Origin: Aplectana chamaeleonis
Lineage: Eukaryota; Nematoda; Chromadorea; Rhabditida; Cosmocercidae
Length of the DNA: 64,000 bases
Direction: 5' to 3'
NCBI GenBank assembly: GCA_029168955.1
Contig: JAPDOI010000382.1
Span: 168,501 to 232,500 of the forward strand
Each line of letters starts with the position of its first letter. Within the stretch, counting starts at the first letter, position 1. This document shows positions 21,200-31,910 of this stretch, piece after piece. The position numbers were made by a program, and so were the translations under genes. Under the pieces are notes generated by a model. That model did not search any database, had not been told where the DNA came from, and was given only the letters and a program-made list of their open reading frames with translations.

Positions 21200-22928
21200 A
21201 GAGCAGTCCAGAAACACAAAGAACAAAGGGAAGGAGGAAAACTCCGAAGGAAAAGCCTGCGCTGGTATCGAAGGGAGGGAGAAAAATTTGGTTCCAACAG
21301 GGAACTCCGTCTATCACTTCCCGTATCCAATGCCCTCCTACCTGCTTAAATGCAGGAAAACAGGGATGAGAAGGCCAATAGGGAGCACCTAGAATTCCTT
21401 TCCCTCTTGCCAACTTAAAGGCAGCATACACGCTCGCAAGCATGGTCGAGATAACAGCATAGATAGGTGCGCACGGCCCGTACTATGTCGTCAACGACGT
21501 TTGAAGCGCTGAAAACTGTCCAGGATGACAATATTTGACAATGTTTGAGCAATCCTCTCTCGCACGCCCGTATTTTCACTCCCATTCGAGTACGAGAATG
21601 AGAATCGAAACTTGAGAAAACATGTGATAACTTAGAATGATAGCACTATAAAAGGGGAGTGCAGTAGAGAAAAAACTCGATTTACCTCAATATAACATGT
21701 TTGTGCACTGATAAAATCCTCCATTTCAAGAGGTCAGCCAAAGTAGAGCGGCATTCTCGAAAGTGGACGAGTGTAAATAGGTATGCAGACATGTTATACT
21801 CAAGTAAACCAAGCTAATTCTCTCGTGCACTCCCATTTGATAGCGCTATCACTCTCAATTATCACACGTTTTCACAAGTATCGATTCTCATTCTGTTACT
21901 CGAAGGGGTGTGAAAATACGGGCGTGGAAGGCAATATTGCTCAAACATTGTCAAATATTGTCATCCTGGACAGTTTTCAGCGCTCCAAACGTCGTTGACG
22001 ACATAGTACGGGCCGTGCGGCCCTATCTATGCTGTTATCTCGACTATGCTTGCGAGCGTGTATGCTGCCTTTAAGAGCATAAATTGAGGCATGAATTAGA
22101 TCTGGGGGTGGCACTACCCAAACCAATCCCTCTCGCCAAAGATGAAGGTTACCGCGAGCAAGAGTATCGGTATCCACCTGATCTGGATTACCAGATCTAG
22201 ACCTCCCAACAAACTTGGTGCATTTCCTAGTGTGATCATTAGCAAAAAGGTCTAGCACCGGCACTCTCCATCCGCGAAAAAGCGCAGAGGCTATCTCCCC
22301 ACGAATACCCCAATCATCGTAGTCGATCAACCTACTAGCGGCATCGGCCGTTTTCCGTCCTGGGAACCCAGTTCATCTAAAAATCAATTTTCCTACTAGT
22401 TCCTACTGCCAAAATATCATGAGCCATTTTATGAAGAGCTGGAATCATATTCCCTCTGCGCAAAATAGTGGCTGCGCTCTGGTTATCCAATCGGATCTCT
22501 ACAGCAGATTTTCAAATAGTATCTTTCCAGTGATCAACCGCAAAATGAACGGCCAATAACTCCCTAAAGGTGCTCGATTGAGACTGAAAATCAGGTGGAA
22601 TTTTAGAAAAAACCTTCTCTTTACCGGAAACCGAGTGTAAAATGGCACCAAGCCCAAGACTTGATGCGTCAGTAGCCAAAATAAATTGGGCCGAAAAGAA
22701 ACTGCATCAAAAAGTCTAACAAACTTACTTAGAGCAAAACGCTGCTGAAAATGAACAACATGGAACTCACTGAGCCAACAAAACGCAACCGCTATCTCAG
22801 AGATGGGGACTTGGAGCATCGCAGGCTCTGAAGTCGTCGCACGACTCGTTCAAATCTCTCACCTTCGATCCTCAGCTCGCGTCTCCCCAGGTCGATGCAA
22901 AAACCTAACCAAACGGCTGAACTTCGAA
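21200..22928 (-). pseudogene. PAT-like RT end, RNase H and C-terminal pol
   Basis: Minus-strand reading: RT C-terminal residues WLGFCIDLGRRELRIEG (from about 22928), then RNase H with LATDASSLGLGAIL (about 22680) and RLDNQSAATILRRG (about 22460), then the DIRS-specific tail (PVLDLFANDHTRKC, about 22245; WVVPPPDLIH, about 22110). The frame breaks at an F1 MITE and continues beyond it (LGAPYWPSHPCFPAF, about 21395). There is an in-frame TGA inside RNase H (near 22510) and at least two frameshifts. The RNase H acidic residues are still visible. Not functional. Confidence 0.8.
21419..22070. mobile_element. Palindromic MITE, family F1, inside PAT pol
   Basis: A 652-bp inverted repeat with ends AGGCAGCATACACGCTCG on both strands, flanked by TTAA at 21415-21418 and 22071-22074. 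The mirror halves match closely (ctatgtcgtcaacgacg against cgtcgttgacgacatag). Removing the element and one TTAA restores the minus-strand pol frame, which fixes the boundaries. Confidence 0.95.
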
Positions 22929-22929
22929 G

Positions 22930-23542
22930 ACCAGCCCATTCACTATGGCTAACTGGCGTAATGACACCCAAATCCAGCAGTCTGTTAATTTCCTTGTCAA
23001 CCGCCTCGATCGCAGCGTTTGCCACAGGTGTACAATCACTGAACACTGGCCTTTCACCTGGTATGAGCTCCAATACGGCTTCTTCCTTTGTGCACCATCC
23101 CATACCTTCCTCGAACACCGCCGGATAGGTCCTTTTCAATTGCTCTCCCACATCGGGAAACACCGTACTTTCAACTTTTGCCACCATCATTTTCATATGA
23201 TGCGACATTTCTTTATTCATTTGAATCCACTCCAGACCCATTAGCGAATTGTAAGGCGTCACATAAGCATAACCTTCTGATTTTGACCCTTTGAGCTCAA
23301 ACTCGCATCTCAGCTTCCCACAAACCTTCATGGGAGTCCCACTGGCATTTTTCACTACAAGACTCGTGCTTTGCAGGGTTGGAGATTTCATCTTTCTCCA
23401 AACATCCTCGTTTATTAACGTAATATCGGACCCTGCGTCTAGAAACTCTATAGAGTGATTATTCACGATCGCGTCCACATAGACACGTGCGGAGTTGACC
23501 TCGACGGCCGCATTTGCAATCTTAACGACGTGCACATTGCGC
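22930..23542 (-). pseudogene. Ty3/Gypsy protease and RT N-terminus
   Basis: Minus-strand frame from about 23542. It contains an aspartic protease domain with the active-site region IEFLDAGSDITLI (about 23440); the usual D-T-G is D-A-G here, a single-codon change that should impair catalysis. The linker before RT (TYPAVFEEGMGWCT, then LELIPGERPVFSD) and the start of the RT (EINRLLDLGVITPVSHSEWA) are typical of Gypsy pol. The RT stops just after SEWA, where the sequence switches to the PAT-like element. The 5' side is cut by the TTAA of a MITE. Its natural partner is probably the gag at 26545. Confidence 0.85.
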
Positions 23543-23546
23543 TTAA

Positions 23547-24030
23547 AGGCACAGGACACCCAAAAAATTAATTTTCAGATTTTATGCTCTTCTTGGAGAG
23601 AGTCACACACTGATCACAGTGGTATCTCTGAAATCGTTCAAGATCCCCTTTGAACAGAGTTATGGCTCTTCAAAGATGCCTAGATTTTGAGGGTGAAAAA
23701 TTGGTGGACGAGTTGTCTCAGGCCTGTATTTCTCTCCATTCGCAATCATTGCGTGAGAGAAAGCCAGGATAAGGAGACAGAACGGTGATGGACTGAAGAA
23801 CGACGACTCGTTGGAATTCATCCATCCATCGAGCCGCTATTGAGTTCGAAAATCTGTAAGGGGGTCGGGCCTGTGGTGGTGAGCGAAGGGGGCCGGGCCT
23901 GTGGTGGTCGCTTATATCTCGCTTATTTGGAGGAAATGAGATCAGGCATTTGGCACGTGTTATACACAAGGGGTCTTCTACACAATTATATGAAAATCTC
24001 GAAATTCATATCTGACGGTGTACTGTGCCT
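23547..24030 (+). mobile_element. MITE, family F2
   Basis: A 484-bp element flanked by TTAA (23543-23546 and 24031-24034). Ends AGGCACAGGACACCC and (complement) AGGCACAGTACACCG. The box gagttatggctcttcaaag then tggacgagttgtctcagg lies at about 23657-23722. It abuts the next MITE through a shared TTAA. Confidence 0.93.
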
Positions 24031-24034
24031 TTAA

Positions 24035-24504
24035 AGGCAGCGTACACGCTCGTAAACGTAATCGAGATAACTACGGAATTAGAATGGTATGGCACCGAAC
24101 ACAACGCCAACGCATTTAGAAGCTTCAAAAACGACCCACAATGACGCTACAGGAGTGGGAAGTTGGCCCCGCCCCTGTATCTGCCCGCCTCCTGTATTTG
24201 CGTCCTCCCCCAAAACAGGGCTGCTGGGCCATACCCACCGTCGGCGACGTTTGTAGGTGGTGGAATAGGTACAATAAGTAAACCACACACATCGATGACG
24301 TTGGAAATGGCCCAGAACCCCTGTTCTGGAGGAGACGGCAAATACAAGGGGCGGGCAGATACAGGGGCGGGACCAACTTGTCACTCCTGTGGCGTCATTG
24401 TGGGTTGTTTTTGGAGCTTCAAAATGCGTGAGCGTTGTGTTCGGTGCCATACCATTCTAATTCCGTAGTTATCTCGATTACGTTTACGAGCGTGTACGCT
24501 GCCT
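24035..24504. mobile_element. Palindromic MITE, F1-like termini
   Basis: A 470-bp inverted repeat with ends AGGCAGCGTACACGCTCG on both strands, flanked by TTAA at 24031-24034 and 24505-24508. The mirror halves include gaattagaatggtatggcac against gtgccataccattctaattc. The interior differs from the F1 copies at 11367 and 21419, so it shares termini but not core with them. Confidence 0.93.
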
Positions 24505-24513
24505 TTAAGCGCA

Positions 24514-25995
24514 ATGTTAGCTTCCTGGCAAAAGTAGCGATTTGGTAGTGGTCAAAAAAAAGTTTCAAAAATGTCTTGAAATATTTTTAAAAAATGATTT
24601 GGCGTAAAATAGCATGGAGTAATAAAAAAGCTAGGAAATGAAGTGAAATAACCCAAAAATACGATTTGGTGGTCGATCATTTCACAAGCTTCTCCGTTAA
24701 ACTTATCAAAACGAAATCAAGCACGATATGGAATGGAGCGTTGCCTTTACCAGCATGACATATGCTGATTCCCTTGATACAGCTTTCAAAAAGTGGCTTA
24801 ATGTTTCCGTTGCGCGCTTGATTTCGTTTTGATAAGTTTAACGGAGAAGCTTGTGAAATGATCGACCACCAAATCGTATTTTTTGGTTATTTCACTTAAT
24901 TTCCTAGCTTTTTTATTACTCCATGCTATTTTACGCCAAATCATTTTTTAAAAATATTTCAAGACATTTTTGAAACTTTTTTTTGACCATTACCAAATCG
25001 CTACTTTTGCCAGGAAGCTAAATTTTCAGAAATTTCACATATTTTTCCCAAAGCTTTCCTTTCTGACTTCAATTTTGCTCAACGATTTCCATTTTGGAAT
25101 GATGAAACATCTAACAGACGATATTGTCGTATGAGTACAAATTTTAAAACCTATGACTTACAACCATAAAAAATAAAACTCATTGCCGCATTTGGTGCAG
25201 AATGTGAAAAATCGATATTATTGATCATTAATATTCGATCTTGAACAATGAGAAGAATTTCCCAAACAAATGACTTAGAGCCATCAACAATCAAAAATCA
25301 TTACATCAGTTTGTGCAACAGGCGAAAAAATCAATATTATTGATCGGTATTTATCGATAATGACTGATGAGCGAAATTCCTCAACCAAGAAAACCAATCC
25401 CAAAAGCAATCACCACTGTTCGCCGCATTTTGTGCAAAAAGAACGAAAGTCGATAATATTGATTATCGATCGATGACGTGTCATGAGTACGAATTCTGAC
25501 AAGTTCAATACTTACCTTCGACGGACTGTGTTGGTCGGCTGCGAAATCACCCACACACCCCGGTCTCCAGAGCCGTAGCAGAAAAAAAGGAGTTTTCGTG
25601 CTCCACGGCTAATTTAGTATGTAAACCCACGATTTTGAGGTACCCTTCAAAGTAAAGGTATCGAGTTCAAATTGGAATAGGAGCGACCTGCATTCATTTC
25701 TAGACTTCTGTCCAAAAATGAGCTCCCTAGCTCAATTTTATCTGGTAGCACAAGATCGTGAACGCCGTCTGAAAAAAGGAGATTAACAGAGAAAACTTGC
25801 GGTTTTTCAAAATTTGCTCAAATTCTAGCAAACCATTCCAAACCATTCTTGGGCATCGTATACAACTTTTTGCGCTCTTTTCAATGCAATTTAGAGCTAT
25901 CTTCTACCTTCAGCCTGAACTTAGATTTCGAAAAACGGGTTGCGCGCGTGGCTGATTCAAAACCAAATCCGGTGCGCGCTTCGCGCGCACCACAA
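24514..25995 (+). mobile_element. H element copy 1
   Basis: The left module is a palindrome of about 508 bp (24514-25021) starting tagcttcctggcaaaagta and ending in its inverse. A middle module holds three ~117-bp tandem repeats. The right module (from about 25670) ends in a strong hairpin, ggtgcgcgct facing tcgcgcgcacc (25971-25991), then cacaatt. The same left and right modules occur in the copies at 26862-29975, 46925 onward and 57348-58017. It is inserted in the Gypsy gag. No transposase. The plan (terminal palindrome, central tandem repeats, 3' hairpin) recalls non-autonomous Helentron-type elements, but this is only a hypothesis. Confidence 0.65.
25190..25500 (+). repeat. Three diverged 117-bp tandem units
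   Basis: Landmarks tttgtgcaa... then atcgatattattgatc recur near 25193, 25310 and 25428, a spacing of about 117 bp. They occupy the slot that the 42-bp satellite fills in H copy 2. Confidence 0.65.
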
Positions 25996-25996
25996 T

Positions 25997-26545
25997 TTTC
26001 GCCTTTTCACATATCTCATTTACCCTACCTGTGTATGTGAGATAATCTTCAGAATCCATCTTTTCAACTTTCTAGCATTGATATCTCGTTGTGAACTCTG
26101 ATGCCTTGAGATCGAACAGCTGTTTTAGAATGTTCACTGTTTCGTCAAATCCGATTTCAACTACCTCCTTTGGCAAAACATGCCTCTGATACTTCTCAAA
26201 TGAAACCGAATCTAGCCTCTCACAAAGCAGTCTGACCCTTGCACTTTCAGGAAGCTGCTTTGCATCATCAGCAAACACTTCTTTGTATCGAGAAAACCAT
26301 CTCGAGAAACTCATGTCCATATCCGGATCAAATATGAACTTTTCTATTCTATTACTCAGACCTGACATCATGTTTGGAATTGAAATCTCTTCAGTTTCTC
26401 TCTGGACTCCACTTGTGCCTGACATTATCTTCAAAACCAGCTCTATTATGTCTTTCTGCTGTTTCTCAGCAGCTTTTCTCTGTTCTTCCAATAATTTTTT
26501 GAACATCGACATAACTAGTTGAGTATTCATGACTGAATCTTCCAT
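25997..26545 (-). pseudogene. Ty3/Gypsy gag, N-terminal part
   Basis: Starts at ATG 26545 (MEDSVMNTQLVMSMFKKLL) with a coiled-coil-like, Lys/Glu/Gln-rich stretch. The capsid-type region follows: EKFIFDPDMDMSFSRWFSRY, then LLCERLDSVSFEKYQRHVLP, as in nematode Gypsy gags. An in-frame TAG at about 26072 interrupts it, but the same frame continues in family-like sequence (DSEDYLTYTGRVNEICE) to about 25997, where H copy 1 begins. Zinc knuckles and the gag-pro junction are missing. The minus-strand order gag then protease/RT suggests one broken element spanning 26.9-22.9 kb. Confidence 0.83.
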
Positions 26546-26861
26546 CTAGCCTAGGCTTCCTGCTAACAGCCTTTCTTTTCAGAAATCTGCAACTACTTCA
26601 GCAAATTTCCAATCAGTTTTCGAAAACTTTCCTTGCTTCGTTTCCGAAATACTGCCTTCTTTCAGTTTCCGAAAACTTTCCTTCTATCGTTTTCGGAAAC
26701 TCTGTCTGAGCTCTTCCACTGCTGCTCCAATAGCAAGCAAGCGGACTTCCTGATCGCCAGTGTTGTATTCCGGAGAATACAAAGCTCTGCTCTCTCTAAC
26801 AGGCGAGAGCTATCGTTGCTGCTGCAGGGAAGACGGACGAATACAGTTGTTTATTCTAAAA
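26546..26861 (-). other. Possible Gypsy leader or LTR remnant
   Basis: Upstream of the gag ATG in its transcription direction. It contains repeated words (cagttttcgaaaactttcct, gtttccgaaa, cgttttcggaaac near 26610-26700) and then a segment ending at the H element. No second LTR copy was found in the window, so the assignment is positional only. Confidence 0.35.
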
Positions 26862-29800
26862 GTTTAGCTTCCTGGCAAAAGTAATGATTTGGCAATGCTA
26901 TAATCACAATACATAGAAGTTGAAAAAATGAAAAAAAAACGTCTTGAAATATCTTTTAAAATGATTTGGCGCAAAATGACCAGAAGTAATGAAAAAACTT
27001 CTAAATGTAGTGAAATGACCAAAATCGGATTTGGCGGTCAATCAGAGACCAAGTTTTGATCAGTAGTGACAGACGAGGGATGGGATTTCAGAAGCTTTTC
27101 CGTTAAACTTATCAAAGCTAAATCAAGCGCGCATCGGATTTGAGTGTTACGTTCACATAGCTTGACCCATGCTGATTTCCGTATTACGGCTTCAATAAAA
27201 TGTTTTACGGTTTCGGTAGCGCGCTTGATTTAGCTTTGATAAGTTTAACGGAGAAGCTTCTAAAATCCTATCCCTCGTCTGTCAATACTGATCAAAACTT
27301 GGTCTATGATTGACCGCCAAATCCAATTTTGGTCATTTCACTACATTTAGAAGTTTTCTCATTACTTCTGGTCATTTTGCGCGAAATCATTTTAAAAGAT
27401 ATTCCAAGACGTTTTTTTTCATTTTTTCAACTTCTATATATTGTGATTATAGCATTGCCAAATCATTACATTTGCCAGGTAGCTAAACTTTTAGAAATTG
27501 TGATTATAGTATTGCCAAATCATTACTTTTGCCAGAAAGCTAAACTTTTAGAAATTTCATACATTTTCCCCAAAGGTTCCCTTTTTGGCCTGATTTTTGC
27601 TTAGCGATTCCCATTTTGGAAGGGCGAAACCTATGCCTACAAATTTTGCCTTCGTTGAATAATGAGATTGGTACCTATCGATGTTTTCGGACAACTATAA
27701 CTCCTAAAATTTGTGACCCGCAATCATAAAAAACGACCCTTCCTTTCCCATCGGGGTCCCAAACATTTTCTACGGCGGCCTGAGCACTCCCACTATGGTC
27801 CCGCACACTTTCTACGGCATCCTGCGCAATCCCACTGGGGACCCGCACACTATCTACGGCGTCCTGAGCACTCCCAATATGGTCCTGCACACTTCCTACG
27901 GCGTCCTGCGCATTCTCACTGGGGCCCGCACTCTTTCTGTAGCGTCCTGCGCACTCCCACTATGGTCCCGCACACTTTCTACGGCATCCTGCGCATTCCC
28001 ACTGGGGACCCGCATACTTTCTACGGCGTCCTGCGCACCCCCACTGGGGTCACGTTTGTAGACTTTCTAGGGCATCCTGCGCAATCCCACTGGGGACCCT
28101 CACACTTTCTACGGCGTCCTGAACACTCCCAATATGGTCCTGCACACTTTCTACGGCGTCCTGAGCACTCCCAATACGGTCCTGCACACTTTCTACGGCG
28201 TCCTGCGCACCCCCACTGGGGTCACGTATGTAGACTTTCTAGGGCATCCTGCGCATTTCCACTGGGGTCCCGCACACTTTCTACGGCGTCCTGCACATTC
28301 CCACTGGGGTCCCGCACACTTTCTACGGCGTCCTGCACATTCCCACTGGGGTCCCGCACATTTTCTACGGCGGCCTGAGCACTCCCACTATGGACCCGCA
28401 CACTTTCTACGGCATCCTGCGCAATCCCACTGGGGACCCGCACACTTTCTACGGCGTCCTGAGCACTCCCAATATGGTCCTGCACACTTTCTACGGCGTC
28501 CTGCGCATTCCCACTGGGGCCCGCACTATTTCGGTGGCGTCCTGCGCACTCCCACTATGGTCCCGCACATTTTCTACGGCGGCCTGAGCACTCCCACTAT
28601 GGTCCCGCAAATTTTCTACGGCATCCTGCGCAATCCCACTGGGGACCCGCACACTTTCTACGGCGTCCTGAGCACTCCCAATATGGTCCTGCACACTTTC
28701 TACGGCGTCCTGAGCACTCCCAATATGGTCCTGCACACTTTCTACGGCGTCCTGCGCACCCCCACTGGGGTCACGTATGTAGACTTTCTAGGGCATCCTG
28801 CGCATTTCCACTGGGGTCCCGCACACTTTCTACGGCGTCCTGCACATTCCCACTGGGGTTCCGCACACTTTCTACAGCGTCCTGCACATTCCCACTGGGG
28901 TCACGCACACTTTCTACGGTGTCCTGCGCATTTCCACTAGGGGCCCGCACTATTTCGGTGGCGTCCTGCGCACTCCCACTATGGTCCCGCACATTTTCTA
29001 CGGCGGCCTGAGCACTCCCACTATGGTCCCGCAAACTTTCTACGGCATCCTGCGCAATCCCACTGGGGACCCGCACACTTTCTACGGCGTCCTGAGCACT
29101 CCCAATATGGTCCTGCACACTTTCTACGGCGTCCTGAGCACTCCCAAAATGGTCCTGCACACTTTCTACGGCGTCCTGCGCATTCCCACTGAGGGCCCGC
29201 ACTCTTTCTGCGGCGTCCTGCGCATTCCCACTTGGGGCCCGCACTATTTCTGCAGCGTCCTACGCACTCCCACTATGGTCCCGCACACTTTCTGCGGCGT
29301 CCTGCGCACTCTCACTGGGGTCCCGTACACTTTCTACGGCATCCTGCGCATTCCCACCGGGGGCCTGCACACTTTCTACGGCGTCCTGCGCATTCCCACT
29401 GCTGGCCCGCACACTTTCTGCGGCGTCCTGCGCGCTCCTCAAATCCTATTCACACCAACCGTCTCGAACAGGGCACAATCTTGGGAGGAAGCTTATCAGT
29501 AACCGTGTTGATTTTCATTAGTTCATTTTCTAAGTTCAGTGAACGTCGAATGGTTTACAACAACATGTTTACATGCTTTTACACGTCCTGGCCCTCAATA
29601 TTCAGGTTCCGCTAAAATTGAGCTTTCAACTCCAAAATTGAATAGGAGCTAGCTGCATCCATCTCCAGTCTCCTGCCAAAAAATCAGCTTCCTAGCTCAA
29701 CGGGAAGTGGTTACACAAGATCGTAAACGCCGTCTGAAAAAAAAGGAGGTTAACAGTTTTTCGACCAAAATCACGTGGTTTTCACCATTTTTCTCCAGTG

Positions 29801-29975
29801 CCAAGAAACCATTCCAAACCATTGTTGGGTACATAGGCCAACTTTTTACGCTCTTTCCAATGGAGAAAAAAACCGCATCTCCACAGTTATTCTGAAAGCC
29901 GATTTCGGAATCACAGAGTTGCGCATGGGCGAGTTAAAGCCAAATCTTGTGCGCGCTTCGCGCGCACCACAATTA
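26862..29975 (+). mobile_element. H element copy 2, with 42-bp satellite
   Basis: The left palindrome (26862-27546) starts tagcttcctggcaaaagtaa and ends in its inverse, with the last ~70 bp duplicated (27470-27546). The next ~200 bp aligns with H copy 1 (tttgcttagcgattcccatt; caatcataaaaaac). A 42-bp satellite then occupies 27748-29440. The right module (29500-29970) aligns with H copy 1 (acaagatcgtaaacgccgtctgaaa; ccattccaaaccatt) and ends with the hairpin gtgcgcgcttcgcgcgcac (29949-29967) and cacaatt. No transposase was recognised. Confidence 0.65.
27748..29440 (+). repeat. 42-bp satellite, block S1 (about 40 units)
   Basis: Units of 42 bp containing gcacactttctacggcgtcc and cactccCACTggggtcc. 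Because 42 is a multiple of three and the unit lacks stops in several frames, it produces long open frames with a 14-residue period (PAHFLRRPAHSHWG). Units differ by point changes (gcgcaatcccactggggacc, gagcactcccaatatggtcc). It belongs to the same family as 47651-48446 and, inverted, 49770-56875. Confidence 0.93.
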
Positions 29976-31699
29976 GTAGAATATTAAGAAGATCACCAGA
30001 GAAGAGCGGGGAACTGCGGCTGAGGCTGACACGTCTCCGGCCCTCACCAACGGCCTTTTATGCGGTCCGCTTCCCGCTGGATCACTCATCTGATCTGTTC
30101 AACGGTAGACCACCTCTCCTACTTGGGTGGTCATCGGCATTCTAACCTCGCCGATCACGGACACTTTCTCTCAGATTACTTCCTGATCTGTCAGCTATAA
30201 CAAGGCCTATTGTTGATTTATTCGAATTTTGAATACTACTCAAAACTGTTATTTTCGAGGCACTCGAATTTCGATTATTATTCTAAAGCAAAAATTTAGG
30301 ATTCCGGATCATGCGAAATTCGAAAAATCACTCGAATAATTCAGTAATAATATAGTTCGGTCCAACAAGGCAAGGTTAACCCCTACAGTCTTCATTAAGC
30401 AGACACACGGAAAGAATACGGAAAAATCAAATAAGCAGAAAAACATAACCCAGAAGAAATACACCACCTAATTCCTCTTTACTGTTCTACTGCCCTATTC
30501 AGTCTCAAACTATCGCCAGAACCGAGATTGTGCAATGAGGGTGTTCTCAGAAACCATCCTTTATTGTATAAACTACATATAGCCATACCCTAATCTGTCC
30601 ACCACAGGAATGATACGTTAGTAAGGCTAAAAAAGAAATCTCATTAATCAAATCATAGAATGATTTACCAAAGAGCCATTCAAAAGGAAATGCGGTAAAC
30701 TCTGGTACAGCCGTAGTGACCTGTTGATTTCGATTATCACCAGCAGCGGAGCGGTGGGCCTCGGTTAAATATAACTAGTGATAAGGAGGTTCCGACGAAA
30801 AAGCCATCGCTCCGCGCTGAGATAACCGAAAACATGAGTTCACTTGGAATGGAATAGAGTCTAGGTGCGTCGACATAGATAAATGTCCAAAACGCTGGAG
30901 TTTGAGGACTGGGCGTCGTCTATGAGTTTCGTAATGCGCGCGTCAATCAACGCATGTGGCCCTGAAAGCAGCCTGAATGCACTGCAAGTTGCAATCAAAA
31001 CCGAAACGAAGCGCAAGTTCGAATATCAATTGCTCTGCGTTTCGGTTGCAGTGGGCGGGGAGAGGCGGTACCGGTTGCGCTCTGGGCCTGCAACTGTCTG
31101 AGATAGAGATACACTGTTTGTGGCGTTATCAATCTATCATTCCTTTCATTTATGTCTGGGATCCCGAGTGCCTCCCCCCTTCCTTCTAGGATTGTACAAA
31201 TCCATTTAAATTTGAAATTATTTAGAACACGTCACTACAAAATGAAGATCACGAAAAAACAAATATATCTATATCATAACTACCAGGATTCGAAAAACGG
31301 ACTCACCAAAGGTGTTGTGCAGATGTAGAAAGAAAGCGTGATTCCAAGTTATTCGGAAAACGGTATGTGTTTGAACGGCTATCTAAGAAAGAGGAACAAA
31401 AGCAGTACAATTTTGAAGAGAAAAAATTCAGCGCCATACATCTCATGGCCTTGATAATGGCAGCAGCTCATATTATAGACAATTGCTATCAATTTCTAAT
31501 TTTCTGCTGTCAATGCTTGAGTCGATCTCCTAGTCTTTTCCTAACAGCTGACCTCAAATTTCATGACAAACGATACAAACTATTGCCGCGTAGTCGCAGA
31601 GATTCGGAACCAAGATGCCGGATTACAATATGTACCCAACCACGCACTTGGCAAATCAGCAAAAAAACGCGTTTTTTTATTAGCCCCTTCGGAAAACCT
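29976..31699. other. Unrecognised stretch
   Basis: No recognised protein family, RNA gene or clear repeat. Short open frames (for example 30883-31101 and 31367-31726, + strand) have no similarity I can name. The left part (30000-30200) is more GC-rich. This is one of the few places where a host exon could hide, but nothing supports one. Confidence 0.35.
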
Positions 31700-31910
31700 C
31701 TGTCAGATGTAGGTTTTCGGAGGTGAGAAAGGTATTGCTAAAATTGTATAATTAAGATCTACAAGATGGTGTTAAAAATTTAATAATATCTTAAGCCATA
31801 CCTTAGCTATAGGTATAATGCTCAAAAAATTGAAGTGCCTGCCAAGTGTCCTGACGAGTCAAAACGTGTTATGGAAAGAGCAACATACCTATTATTGTGG
31901 TGTGGCTTGA

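Larger units (their letters stand above)
19216..22928 (-). mobile_element. PAT/DIRS-like tyrosine-recombinase retroelement, rearranged
   Basis: On the minus strand, in order: the end of an RT domain and an RNase H (22928 to about 22370), a C-terminal pol region (22330-22075, continuing at 21414-21200 after a MITE), a 110-bp repeat, a tyrosine recombinase gene, and a second copy of the repeat. RT/RNase H plus tyrosine recombinase and direct rather than long terminal repeats are the hallmarks of DIRS/PAT elements, which occur in nematodes. The gag and most of the RT are missing. The upstream edge is fused to a Gypsy fragment at about 22928. Confidence 0.8.

Noticed and set aside
27713..29502. 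Open frames of 170-270 codons on both strands
   Set aside because: Same 42-bp satellite family; the repeats explain them.
25971..29975. Classical Helitron 3' ends
   Set aside because: The hairpin is followed by cacaatt, without the CTRR terminus, and no Rep/helicase gene is present. Only a Helentron-like hypothesis is kept, at low weight.
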